In this document: piece by piece, positions 17,934 through 26,500 of the stretch
Layout of the letters: every line of letters begins with the position of its first letter
Numbering within the stretch: position 1 is the first letter of the stretch
Origin: Variovorax paradoxus
GTDB lineage: Bacteria; Pseudomonadota; Gammaproteobacteria; Burkholderiales; Burkholderiaceae_C
Direction of reading: 5' to 3'
DNA length: 52,567 bases
NCBI RefSeq assembly: GCF_000834655.1
Contig: NZ_JXQQ01000061.1
Location: 1-52,567 of the forward strand
Notes under the pieces: generated by a model
Databases searched by the model: none
What the model was told of the DNA's origin: nothing
What the model saw: only the letters and a program-made list of their open reading frames with translations
Made by a program: the position numbers and the translations under genes

Positions 17934-18671
17934 TCAGCTGAAGTCGTCGATCGACTGTGGTTTGGTCGCGCCGGGGAACGCCCGGCCCCGGTACTCGACG
18001 ACGTTGCGTCCATGAAATGCGGGCAGGCCGGGGAAGCCCACGGCGCGCCAGAACGCCTTGTCGCGGTTGCCGCCGTAGATCGGATCGGCAAAGCAGGCCT
18101 GCACGAACAGCGGGTAGAAGAGGTCGTTGAACCACGCGCCCAGCGCGTAGCGGTCGTTGTCCATGCGACCAGCGGCGGCGTCCTGCAGCAGTGCGTCCAG
18201 GCGCGGCGCATCGAGTTGGTCGATGGGCTTGCCCGTGCGCTGCTCGGCCTCGCGGCGAAGCATCGCGAGGCCGGCCTTGAAATGCTCCTCCGGCGTGAGC
18301 GGCGACTGGTAGCCGTGCTGCGGCTTGCCCGGACGCCAAGGTCCTTGCCGGTAGAGCTGGTCGCCGCGCCCCCAGGCACCGGCAAGTTGCCGGTCGATGT
18401 AGACATGGATGCCGCAATCGACGCCACTTGGCGTCAGTGAATCGGCCGGGCACATCAGGTTGACCAGGGCTTCGACACAGGCAGCCTCCTGCGGTCCCAA
18501 CGACAGGTAGCCCGAGACCCTGGGCGGGCCTGCCGGAACGCTCTGCGCCGAAGCGGGCGATGCCGCAAAACCGCCGAGCAATGCCGGCGCAGCAAGCGCC
18601 GCACCGGATGCACCGCCTATCTTGCGCAAGAACAGGCGCCTGCCGGGCGGCTCCTTGTCGTGAATGGACAT
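17934..18671 (-). CDS. gluconate 2-dehydrogenase subunit 3 family protein, Tat-exported
   Basis: 245 residues. The N-terminus has a twin-arginine signal (GRRLFLRKIGGASGAALAAP), with processing after ASA. The mature part (LSLGPQEAACVEALVNLMCPADSLTPSG; GIHVYIDRQLAG; YRQGPWRPGKPQHGYQ) matches the small subunit of gluconate-type dehydrogenases, which carries the export signal for the flavoprotein. The start was set at MSIHDKE because the Tat motif then lies at a normal distance; a longer frame would bury it. It is the first of three genes (small subunit, flavoprotein, cytochrome) spaced by about 12 bases, so they form one transcription unit. Confidence 0.9.
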   Translation of the reverse strand: MSIHDKEPPGRRLFLRKIGGASGAALAAPALLGGFAASPASAQSVPAGPPRVSGYLSLGPQEAACVEALVNLMCPADSLTPSGVDCGIHVYIDRQLAGAWGRGDQLYRQGPWRPGKPQHGYQSPLTPEEHFKAGLAMLRREAEQRTGKPIDQLDAPRLDALLQDAAAGRMDNDRYALGAWFNDLFYPLFVQACFADPIYGGNRDKAFWRAVGFPGLPAFHGRNVVEYRGRAFPGATKPQSIDDFS

Positions 18672-19127
18672 AAGAAGACTTTTCTTTCGTGGAGCGAAGG
18701 TTGTTGTGGATACAGCGCCAGCGAAGGCGATCCTTGGCCTGGAGCTGTCGTGCTGCGATGGCTTGATGCTATGAATCGGTCCCCCGGTCCGGAAGATCGG
18801 TCGAGCGAACCGCCGTGTTGATCGATCCGAACCAATGCCTGATGTCCGTAGGGTGTCGCCGCGATCCCGGCTCGAGCGCCGGGCCGGCAAATGGATCGCC
18901 GCACAGCGAGCGCTGTCTTGCCGCCGCGAAGATGGCGAGGAGGGCGCGTAATGCAAAGCGCCATCTCGCCGTGTTGGCGGATGGCGCTAGAACCATGGTG
19001 AAGCGGTGCCCGGTGCAGTCGGCCCGCGCCCTTGCAAGCCGTCAGTAGCCGCAAACGACGTCGCCGGCGATTACCACCAGACGTCGCACAACCTGGCGGG
19101 TGCTACTTGTCCTGGATATTCCTCGAC
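18672..19127. other. 456-base intergenic region without a recognisable gene
   Basis: It separates the start of the dehydrogenase unit from the stop of the small membrane-protein gene; both are on the - strand. It must contain the dehydrogenase promoter. Open frames run through it on both strands, but none has a ribosome site plus a plausible protein. I see no strong palindrome or T-rich terminator. Confidence 0.5.
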
Positions 19128-19325
19128 CTATTTCGAAGCCGGCAGACCGCTCTCGGAATGCGGTGCAGAAGCGCCGCCAGGTGGCAGGTTGCCAGGACCC
19201 TTCGCAGGATCCTTGATTCCATAGGCATACAGCACACCCACGACGACCACGGCGATGATCGCCAACAGGGTGAACATCAGTCGCTTCCCCAAGACAGATG
19301 GTCGGGGTTCTCGCTTGGGCGTCAT
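19128..19325 (-). CDS. small single-pass membrane protein
   Basis: 65 residues: a basic N-terminus (TPKREPRPSVLGKR), one hydrophobic helix (LMFTLLAIIAVVVVGVLYAYG in outline) and a Pro/Gly/Ser-rich tail (DPAKGPGNLPPGGAS). The ATG overlaps the stop of the upstream 85-residue gene (ATGA), which decides the start over longer in-frame options. The positive-inside rule puts the N-terminus in the cytoplasm and the tail in the periplasm. I do not recognise the family. It is the last of three tiny coupled genes. Confidence 0.7.
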   Translation of the reverse strand: MTPKREPRPSVLGKRLMFTLLAIIAVVVVGVLYAYGIKDPAKGPGNLPPGGASAPHSESGLPASK

Positions 19326-19579
19326 GTCTCTTGCTCCAGGACTGGGTTGGCGTCTTCGTCGTCGCCGGAAGTTCGGGGACCGATCCGCTCGTCGGGCGCG
19401 TAGCCTTCGAGCGCTCGCACGCCGGCCCGCAGCGCGTCGAGCCACATTTCGCAGGCTTCATCGGCCGACTCGAGCTCGATCCATTGGCTCGCATCGCCAC
19501 CTTCCTCCATGAGCACCCAGTAAAAGTGTCCCGGTTCAGGCTCGTCGACGTGGACGGCAATGCGCCGAATGTGGCTCAT
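19322..19579 (-). CDS. small acidic protein of unknown function
   Basis: 85 residues, strongly acidic (ESADEACEMWLDA; ERIGPRTSGDDEDANPVLEQET). The N-terminal half reads as alternating strands (SHIRRIAVHVDEPEPGHFYWVLME), possibly a small alpha/beta domain. Its ATG overlaps the TGA of the upstream DUF3606 gene (TGATG) and its own stop overlaps the next start, so all three genes are translationally coupled. No membrane segment or signal peptide. I do not recognise the family. Confidence 0.75.
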   Translation of the reverse strand: MSHIRRIAVHVDEPEPGHFYWVLMEEGGDASQWIELESADEACEMWLDALRAGVRALEGYAPDERIGPRTSGDDEDANPVLEQET

Positions 19580-19758
19580 CAAAGCTTGCCGGCAAGGTAT
19601 TCGCGCACGGCCTCCGCAGAGTTGCCGACGGCCTTCACCGCGTCGCGCAGTTGCATCTCGCTGCACCCAAGCGATTCCATCCACGAACGCACCTCATGAG
19701 GCTCGTGCATGGCGATCAGCTTGCGGTCCAGCCCTGTCTTGCTGGGATCGTCTGCCAT
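19579..19758 (-). CDS. DUF3606 domain protein
   Basis: 59 residues. The pattern D-x-x-L-I-x-x-H-E-x-x-E-V-R-x-W...L-G-C-S-x-x-x-L-R-x-A-V-x-x-V-G-x-x-x-x-x-V-R-x-Y-L is the DUF3606 signature, a short helical family found in many proteobacteria and of unknown role. It has the usual length. GGAGA precedes the ATG by about 9 bases. First of the three coupled small genes. Confidence 0.88.
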   Translation of the reverse strand: MADDPSKTGLDRKLIAMHEPHEVRSWMESLGCSEMQLRDAVKAVGNSAEAVREYLAGKL

Positions 19759-20113
19759 CGTTGTCTCCGGTGAAGATCGGCGGCGCCGACCTGAATGCGC
19801 AGATTGGCCTTGCGAAGACGCTCCAGCGATGCGCAAAACGCGCTTTTGAATGACAGCGCATCTCCTACGCCGGAACGGTTCTGAAGCCGAGGAGCCGGCC
19901 GTATCGGTCTTGCGCCCAGCCTCGCGGTCTCCGCACTCATCGAGCCGGTTGGCGGCTCCCGTGATCGAGCAGAATCTCTGCAAGAAAAAGTAAGGTGCGG
20001 TCCCGCGGCGGTAGCCGAGAATCCGCGCGGCGAGGTCGTCAACCGCGCACGCGCGCTCCCGCGGAACACCCTCGCGAATACGAAAGCTCGGACGGTGCCT
20101 TTGACGTGCCACC
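19759..20113. other. 355-base divergent intergenic region with one copy of a 20-bp repeat
   Basis: It lies between the DUF3606 gene (leftward) and the 7TMR-DISM histidine kinase (rightward), so it should hold promoters for both. It contains the first copy of the 20-bp direct repeat at 19979, and GAGAAT 18 bases after it, a feature shared with the second copy near 23262. No gene is credible inside. Confidence 0.6.
19979..19998 (+). repeat. 20-bp direct repeat, copy 1 (upstream of 7TMR-DISM kinase)
   Basis: TGCAAGAAAAAGTAAGGTGC, identical to copy 2 at 23223. It lies 115 bases before the kinase start. A/A-G-rich sequence of this length repeated exactly is not expected by chance in about 68% GC DNA. 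The two copies bracket the kinase-regulator pair, so a binding site for the partner regulator is the simplest reading. Confidence 0.7.
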
Positions 20114-22372
20114 ATGTTTTTGACGAATTTCAAGTTGCCAGCTACCGGCAGCTTGAGGTCATGCGGCGCCGCTGATTCGACGCCAGGAGCAACTTTGCGC
20201 GCCGCCTTCTTGAAGTTTCATCTCGCGCCGGCCCGTTGCCTCATTGCCATCTGCACGGTGGCGGGATTCGCCTTGTTCCTGGCAATGTGCCTGGTCTCGC
20301 CGAGCCATGCGCAGACCGAACTCCGCCCGCTGAGGCTCGATGCGAACCTGAGCCTCGTCGAGCGCAACCTCCACGGGAACTCGCAGGCCTACTACGACCC
20401 CACCGGCCAGCTGACGCGCGAGCAGGTGGCATCGCCTCCCTACCAGCAGCAGTTCGAAACGCTGGCGGGCGCCCTCAACGGCGGTTACGTCAAAGGCGCG
20501 TGGTGGGTGCGCTTCCAGATCGAGGCCTCGCCCGAAGAAATCGCGCAGCCGCTCGAGGGCGGCTGGTGGCTGCGGCTGAATGCGCCGTATGTGGACTACA
20601 TCGACGTGTGGTGGCCCGAAGTCAATGGCGGCACGAGCGGGGCGTTCGCGCACCGCGAACTCGGCGGGATGCGGGCCGGCTCGCTGCGCGAGTTGCCGTG
20701 GTCCATTCCGGCGGTGCGCCTTCCGGACTTCCCGGATACCCAGCCGCGCTGGGTCTGGGTGCGGCTGGCGGGCGACCGCTCGCTGAGCCTGGTCGGAGGC
20801 GTCTCGCCGCTGCGCGAACTGGCCGATGTGCAGCAGCAGCGCAACTTTGCCGACGCCGCCGTCACCGGCATCGCCTTGCTGATGGCGGTGGTGAGCTTCA
20901 TGATGGGCATTGCGCTGCCGGACCGCCGGTTCGTCGCCTACGCGGGCTACCTGCTGACGCTCGGCTTGCTCTTCGCGAGCTCGGAGAACATGCCGGCCTC
21001 CCTGTGGCTCCAGGACAGCCCCGTGGCCGCCGTGCGGTTGCACAACTTCTCGGTGTGCCTGCACACTGCCGCCGCATTCGGGTTCGCGCGGACCATGCTT
21101 GACATGGAGCGGCAGTTTCCGCGCATGAACCGCGTATTCCAGGTGCTGACGCTCGTGAGCCTGGCAGCGTGCCTGGTGGCCGTGGCCGGCGGGTACGGCC
21201 GCATCGCGCTGCCGCTGAACATGACGTGGCTGCTGTTCGCAGCTTCCATCGTGCCGATGTGCGCCGTGCTGCTGCGCCGGAACATCCACGCCTGGCCGCA
21301 GTTGGTCGGCTATGCGGTCTACCTCCTGATGGGTGTCGTGCACTTCGCCAAGAACCTGCAGCTGCTGCCCTACACGCTGATCACCCAGTACAGCTATGCG
21401 ATCGGCGGCATCGTCCACATCATGGCGTTCTTCTTCGCCCTGGGCTGGCGCGTGCGCCATCGCGAGCGGCGAGCGCTGGCGCTGTCGCACCGACATCGCG
21501 CGCGACTCGCACGGCGCGTGAACGAGCGCACCCACGACTTGCGCCAGGAGATCGCCGAACACCATCGCACGCACGACCAGCTGGCCCAGGCCTTGCGCGA
21601 GCAGCGCGGGCTGCTGGCCATGGTGTCGCACGAGTTCCGGACGCCGCTCGGCACGATCGGCGGCGCGGCACAGATCCTCACGGACGACCGGCTCGGGCTG
21701 GTCCGCGAGGAGGTCAAGAAGGAAGGGGAGAAGATCAGCCGCACCGTGCTTCGCATGCGGGACCTGGTGGACACGCTGCTGGCCGACGAATGGCTCGATG
21801 CCTCGAGCGAAAACCTGTGCCTGGTGCCGATCGAGCTCGGCGGATTCCTCCGCGAGAAGATCGAGGAGCACAACGAAGGCGGCGGCGGCGGGCGCATTTC
21901 GCTGGTGCTCGATGCGCCCGAGCTGCCGGTGCTGGCCGACGAGACGCTGCTGCACATCGCCATGGACAACCTCGTGACCAACGCCCTCAAATATGCACCG
22001 ACCTACTCCCCGGTGCTGGTGCGGGCCGGCATCCGGCGCAACGCGCTCGAACACGTCCCCGGGGCCGAGGCGGTGCCGGGCGTGTGCATCCAGGTGTGCG
22101 ACCAGGGCCCCGGCTTCATGCCGCAGGATCTGTCGCATGTCTTCGAGCGCTTCTATCGGGCGGCGGGCACGCGGCGCATTCCGGGCATCGGGCTGGGCCT
22201 GCACATGGTTCACCGCATCGCCATGGTTCACGGCGGAAGCGTGGCCGCCTCCAACGGGGCCCGCGAGGGCGCCGTGCTGACACTGATATTGCCGTTGCTT
22301 GGAAGTGCCGAGGGCCTGCTGAGCAGGGACGAGAGCGACATGGCACTGCTCGACCCGGGAGGCTTTCGATGA
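20114..22372 (+). CDS. 7TMR-DISM sensor histidine kinase
   Basis: 752 residues. A hydrophobic signal segment (LIAICTVAGFALFLAMCLVSPSHA) is followed by a periplasmic DISMED-like beta domain (about 70-250: YDPTGQLTREQV; VKGAWWVRFQIE; LNAPYVDYIDVWWP). Seven membrane helices span about 258-450. A short coiled coil (RVNERTHDLRQEIAEHHRTH) leads to HisKA with MVSHEFRTPLGTIGGAAQIL, acceptor His near 506. HATPase follows, with N-box MDNLVTNALKYAP, DQGPGFM, FERFYRAAG and GIGLGLHMV; all boxes are intact. The start is weakly supported and a shorter form beginning nearer the signal segment is possible. It overlaps the response-regulator gene by four bases. The ligand is unknown; DISM domains often sense sugars or small molecules. 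Confidence 0.92.
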   Translation: MFLTNFKLPATGSLRSCGAADSTPGATLRAAFLKFHLAPARCLIAICTVAGFALFLAMCLVSPSHAQTELRPLRLDANLSLVERNLHGNSQAYYDPTGQLTREQVASPPYQQQFETLAGALNGGYVKGAWWVRFQIEASPEEIAQPLEGGWWLRLNAPYVDYIDVWWPEVNGGTSGAFAHRELGGMRAGSLRELPWSIPAVRLPDFPDTQPRWVWVRLAGDRSLSLVGGVSPLRELADVQQQRNFADAAVTGIALLMAVVSFMMGIALPDRRFVAYAGYLLTLGLLFASSENMPASLWLQDSPVAAVRLHNFSVCLHTAAAFGFARTMLDMERQFPRMNRVFQVLTLVSLAACLVAVAGGYGRIALPLNMTWLLFAASIVPMCAVLLRRNIHAWPQLVGYAVYLLMGVVHFAKNLQLLPYTLITQYSYAIGGIVHIMAFFFALGWRVRHRERRALALSHRHRARLARRVNERTHDLRQEIAEHHRTHDQLAQALREQRGLLAMVSHEFRTPLGTIGGAAQILTDDRLGLVREEVKKEGEKISRTVLRMRDLVDTLLADEWLDASSENLCLVPIELGGFLREKIEEHNEGGGGGRISLVLDAPELPVLADETLLHIAMDNLVTNALKYAPTYSPVLVRAGIRRNALEHVPGAEAVPGVCIQVCDQGPGFMPQDLSHVFERFYRAAGTRRIPGIGLGLHMVHRIAMVHGGSVAASNGAREGAVLTLILPLLGSAEGLLSRDESDMALLDPGGFR
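20131..20155 (+). promoter_or_regulatory. near-perfect 9-bp hairpin at the 5' end of the kinase gene
   Basis: CAAGTTGCC and GGCAGCTTG (8 of 9 pairs) flank a 7-base loop just inside the annotated coding start. If translation actually starts further downstream, this would sit in the leader and could be an operator or translational hairpin. If the annotated start is right it is only a coding-region hairpin. Confidence 0.3.
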
Positions 22373-23109
22373 GCACCGCGGCCCGTGTCCTGGTCATCGA
22401 GGACGACGACGACCTGCGCGACACGCTGGTGCGGTACCTGGGCGGCGTGGGCATGCTCGCCAGCGGGCTCGAGAGTGCAGAAGGGCTCGATGCGGAACTG
22501 GCGCGCCAGGATTTCGACGCCGTGGTGTGCGACGTCAATCTGCCGGGCGAAGACGGCTTCAGCGTGCTCGCCCGGCTGAGATCGCGCAGCGCCATGCGCA
22601 TCGTGATGCTGACGGCACGCGGCACGGCGAACGATCGCCTGCACGGGCTGGGCCTCGGCGCAGACTATTACCTCGTCAAGCCGGTGAACCTGCGGGAGCT
22701 CGAGATCGTGCTGCACAACCTGCTGCAACGCAGCCAGGAGAAGCAGGTCACGCACACCGCGCGCGAGCCCACCGGCAACGCAGTCCTCGAATCGGCCGCG
22801 CAGGCGCCCTGGCGCTATCAAGGCACCACCTGGCTCCTGATGTCGCCGAGCGGCCAGCCCGTGCAGTTGTCCAATGCAGAGGCGCGGCTCGTTCAGTGCC
22901 TGATCGAGCGTCCGCGGGAAGTGGTGGGCCGTGCCACGCTGCTTGCGGCGATGGGCCGCCCGGGCCTCGAGGCCTACGAACGCAACCTCGACGTGACGGT
23001 CTCGCGCCTTCGCCGCAAGGCCGAGCAGGCCAGCGGCGAGAAGCTGCCGATCGTCGCGGTGCGCGGCGAGGGCTACAGCTTCCAGGGCAACGCCAACATC
23101 GAGCCTTGA
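22369..23109 (+). CDS. OmpR/PhoB-type response regulator
   Basis: 246 residues. The receiver domain shows VLVIEDDDDLRDTL, the phosphoacceptor Asp in AVVCDVNLPGEDG, VMLTARG and the conserved Lys in YYLVKPVN. The C-terminal winged helix is recognisable (QLSNAEARLVQCLIERP; LDVTVSRLRRKAEQ; IVAVRGEGYSF). The domain boundary carries a longer than usual linker (about 125-150). The ATG overlaps the kinase stop (ATGA), so it is the cognate partner. Downstream, after 395 bases that include an exact copy of a repeat found upstream of the kinase, lies the giant autotransporter, a likely target. Confidence 0.94.
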   Translation: MSTAARVLVIEDDDDLRDTLVRYLGGVGMLASGLESAEGLDAELARQDFDAVVCDVNLPGEDGFSVLARLRSRSAMRIVMLTARGTANDRLHGLGLGADYYLVKPVNLRELEIVLHNLLQRSQEKQVTHTAREPTGNAVLESAAQAPWRYQGTTWLLMSPSGQPVQLSNAEARLVQCLIERPREVVGRATLLAAMGRPGLEAYERNLDVTVSRLRRKAEQASGEKLPIVAVRGEGYSFQGNANIEP

Positions 23110-23205
23110 GCGCCGCTGCTTGACGCAGTCGGCCTGGCGGCTCGCGCATGCCGCCACCCGCAAGAACCTTCCATATCCGATCGGTGAAAGTACTGCTCGC
23201 CAGGA

Positions 23206-23248
23206 GCTTTTGCACGCGCCATTGCAAGAAAAAGTAAGGTGCAAAAGC
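23206..23248 (+). promoter_or_regulatory. 10-bp inverted repeat enclosing the second 20-bp repeat
   Basis: GCTTTTGCAC and GTGCAAAAGC are perfect reverse complements separated by 23 bases, and the intervening bases contain most of the 20-bp repeat. Copy 1 of the repeat lacks these flanks. The arrangement could be a bipartite regulator site or, in RNA, a stem with a purine-rich loop. Confidence 0.5.
23223..23242 (+). repeat. 20-bp direct repeat, copy 2 (upstream of autotransporter)
   Basis: TGCAAGAAAAAGTAAGGTGC, identical to the copy at 19979. It lies 262 bases before the autotransporter start. GAGAAT follows 19 bases after it; in copy 1 the same six bases follow after 18. Confidence 0.7.
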
Positions 23249-23266
23249 CATGTGGGCGCTTGAGAA

Positions 23267-23291
23267 TTTCGTGCTGAGCGCAAGCACGGAA
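23267..23291 (+). promoter_or_regulatory. 9-bp hairpin TTTCGTGCT / AGCACGGAA
   Basis: Inverted repeat with one G-T pair and a 7-base loop (GAGCGCA), just after copy 2 of the 20-bp repeat. It has no T-run, so it is not a terminator for the response regulator; an operator or leader hairpin is more likely. Confidence 0.35.
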
Positions 23292-23504
23292 TGCATACGA
23301 ATTACCACACCCTAAAAAGAGAAGAGCCAATCTTCCAACTTCGTGAAATCGCACTCTTTGGAATGTTTTCCGGATGACGCATCGACGTGTCTTCCAGCCG
23401 ACGTTTCCATGTCTTGACGCGCTCGAGAAGGCGCGCCGCTACCACTTTCTATTTGCTTTTTGCCGCGGTGCCTTCCTGAGCGCCGCTAAGGAGGAGACCT
23501 GCTC

Positions 23505-26500
23505 ATGAATACCGCATACAAGACGATCTGGAACGCCGCGATCGGTGCCTGGGTGGCTGTCTCCGAGGCCACGCGCTCGCGCGGCAAGCGCAGCACCGGC
23601 CAACGTGCCGGCCGCGCAGTGCGGCTCGCAGGGCCGCTGATCGCAGCCACCGGCTTCGCCATGACGTTGCCCGCGTGGGCCGCGTGCGTGCTGACCGGCA
23701 CGACGCTCGATTGCACCGGCACGAGCGGCGGCTTCCAGGGCGTGCCCGACGGCGGGACCATCAACAACAACGGCACCATCGGGACGCTGGACAACGGCCA
23801 GTGGGGCATCTACGTCGGCAGCAACGTCACGGTCAACAACTACGGCGCGATCACCGGCAAGGCCGGGATCGTGGCGGGTGGCGGGCTGGTGGTGAACAAC
23901 GTCGGCGGCTCGATCGTTGCCGTCGAGCGCGGAATCCAGGCCACCAATGGGCCGATCAACCTGACCAACTCCCAAGGCGGCCTCATCCAGGGATTCGGCG
24001 GCGCGTTGATCTACGCCGGCGGCACGATCCTGAACACGGGCAACAGCGTCATCGACGGCACCGGCTATTTCGCCCTGGGATTCGCGAACTCCAGCGCGAG
24101 CATCACCAACACCGCGGGCTCCACGATCCGTGGCGCGTACAGCATCTTCGCGCAGGACACCAAGATCACGCTCGACAACGGCGGCCTGATCCAGGGCGAT
24201 GTACTGCTTGCCAACAATCGCGTCAACAACATCACCCTTCGCACGGGGAGCCGGATCCAGGGCACCTTGTACGCCGGCGGCACTGCCACCTCGACCCTCA
24301 CGCTGGCGGGCAGCGGCACGCAGGTGTATTCGCAGGCCGTGAGCGGCAACACCAACTTCGACGGCGCACTCATCAAGGAAGACAGCGGCGACTGGCTGCT
24401 GGACCGCAGCTTCGCGCCCGCCGATGCCTCGGTGAACGCGGGCTCGCTGGGTTTCGGCGCCGGCGGTTCGTTCAGCGCCGGCACGGCCGTGAGCCTGGCT
24501 GCCGGCACGAAGCTCTACACGGCGCCTGGCGGTGCCGCGTTCATCGGCCACCTCGCCGGTGCGGCAGGCAGCACGGTCTCGCTGGCCGCCGGCTCTTCGC
24601 TGGACATGCGCGACGACTTCGACTCGGACATCGCCAGCGACATCAGCGGCGCAGGCGTGCTGATCCACAGCGGTACCGGCACGGTGGCGTTGAGCGGAAA
24701 CAACAGCAACTTCGCCGGGGGCATCGTGGCCTCTGCGGGCACGCTGCAACTGGCGAACCAGCAGGCGCTTGGCGGCGCGGCGCTGGGCATCGGCGGGCCG
24801 GTCACGCTCACGAGCCCGACCGCGCTGACGCTCGGCAGCGTGAACCTGTTCGCGCCCGCCGGGCAGCTGTCGGTGGTGGTGCCAGGCGCGGTCACCTTCA
24901 ACGGCGTGGTATCGGGGGCGGGCACGCTGGACCTGCGCAACATCGCCGGCGTCGTCTCGCTGCTGGGCAACAACACCTACAACGGCGGTACGCGGCTGGC
25001 GAACAACACGGTCGCGCTCGGCACCGACAAGGCGCTCGGACAGGGCGTGGTGTCGGTCGAAGGCAGCGCCACCCTCACGAACGCCGCGACCCGCTCGCTG
25101 GCCAACGCGTTCGTCATCGGCAACGGGGGGGCGCTCACCGTCGGCGGCAACGCAGGGCTCGCCATCACCGGGCCCGTGTCCGGGGACGGCGGCATCGTGA
25201 AGGTGGGCGCGGATGAGTTCGCCTTGACCGGGGACAACACTTATGCGGGCGGCACCCACGTCGCGCAAGGCACGCTGCGGATCGCCAATGCAGCCGGCAG
25301 CGCCACGGGCACGGGGGCGGTGACGGTGGACGGCGGCGCCACGCTGGCGGGCTCCGGCTCGATCGCGGGCCCCGTGAGCGTGGCGGCGGGCGGGCGACTG
25401 TCGGTGGGCACGGGTACGGGTGTGATGAACACCGGCTCGCTGACGCTGGCGGCCGGCTCGTCGCTGGACATGGAACTGGGCGAGGCCGGCGTGGCCGGCG
25501 GCCTGCGCAACGACCTGCTCAACGTCAACGGCGACCTGTCGCTGGGCGGCACGCTCAACGTCAGCGAGTCGGCCGGCGGCAACTTCGGCGCCGGCCTCTA
25601 TCGGCTCATCAACTACACCGGCACGCTCACCTCCAATGCGATGACCATCGGCAGCGCGCCGACGCCGCCGGGCTACCTGGCACTGCAGACCGGTGTCGCC
25701 AACCAGATCAACCTCGTCAACACCGGCGGCCTTGCCCTGAACATGTGGGACGGCGGCAACCCTGCCAACTTCAACGACGGCAAGATCGCCGGCGGCACCG
25801 GCACCTGGCGCGCGGGCAGCCCGGGCGACAACTGGACCGACGTCAACGGCGTGGCGAACGCCGGCTGGATCCAGGACGGCTTCGCGATCTTCGGCGGCTC
25901 GGCGGGCACGGTCACGGTGGACAACACCGGTGTGGGCGGAGCGGTGCGCATCGGCGGCGCGCAGTTCGCGGTCGACGGCTACGTGGTCGACGGCAATGCG
26001 CTGACCATCGGCGCACCCGACACCACGGTGCGCGTGGGCGACGGCTCGGCCGCTGGCGCGGGCATGACCGCGGCCATCAACGCGGCGATCGGCGGCGCGG
26101 GCGGCCTGGTGAAAGAGGACGTCGGCACGCTTGTGCTCGGCGGCGCCAACACCTACGCGGGCGGCACCACGGTCAAGGGCGGCACGCTGCAGATTTCCGC
26201 GGACAACAACCTGGGCGCGGCCGGTACGGGCCTGGCGCTGGATGGCGGCACGCTGCGCATCGCGGCGGGCTCCGCGCCGTTCACCAGCACGCGATCCCTC
26301 GCGCTCGGCGCAGGCGGGGGCACCATCGACCTGTCGAACAACACGTACGGCCTTGGCGGTTCCATCACCGGCGGCGGCCTTCTGACGGTCACCGGCAATG
26401 GCGGCACGCTGGGCCTGGCGGCAGCCGGCAACTACACCGGAGGCACTGTGCTGAAGGACGGCGCGGGTATCACCACCACGGTCAGCGGCGCCCTGGGCAG

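Larger units (their letters stand above)
23110..23504. other. 395-base leader/promoter region of the autotransporter
   Basis: It holds the second copy of the 20-bp repeat inside a 10-bp inverted repeat, a 9-bp hairpin further on, then an A/T-richer stretch (ATGCATACGAATTACC) and a second (CTATTTGCTTTTTGCC) before a very strong Shine-Dalgarno (TAAGGAGGA) 9 bases from the ATG. No gene is credible inside. The density of structure suggests transcriptional or leader control of the large surface protein. Confidence 0.65.
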
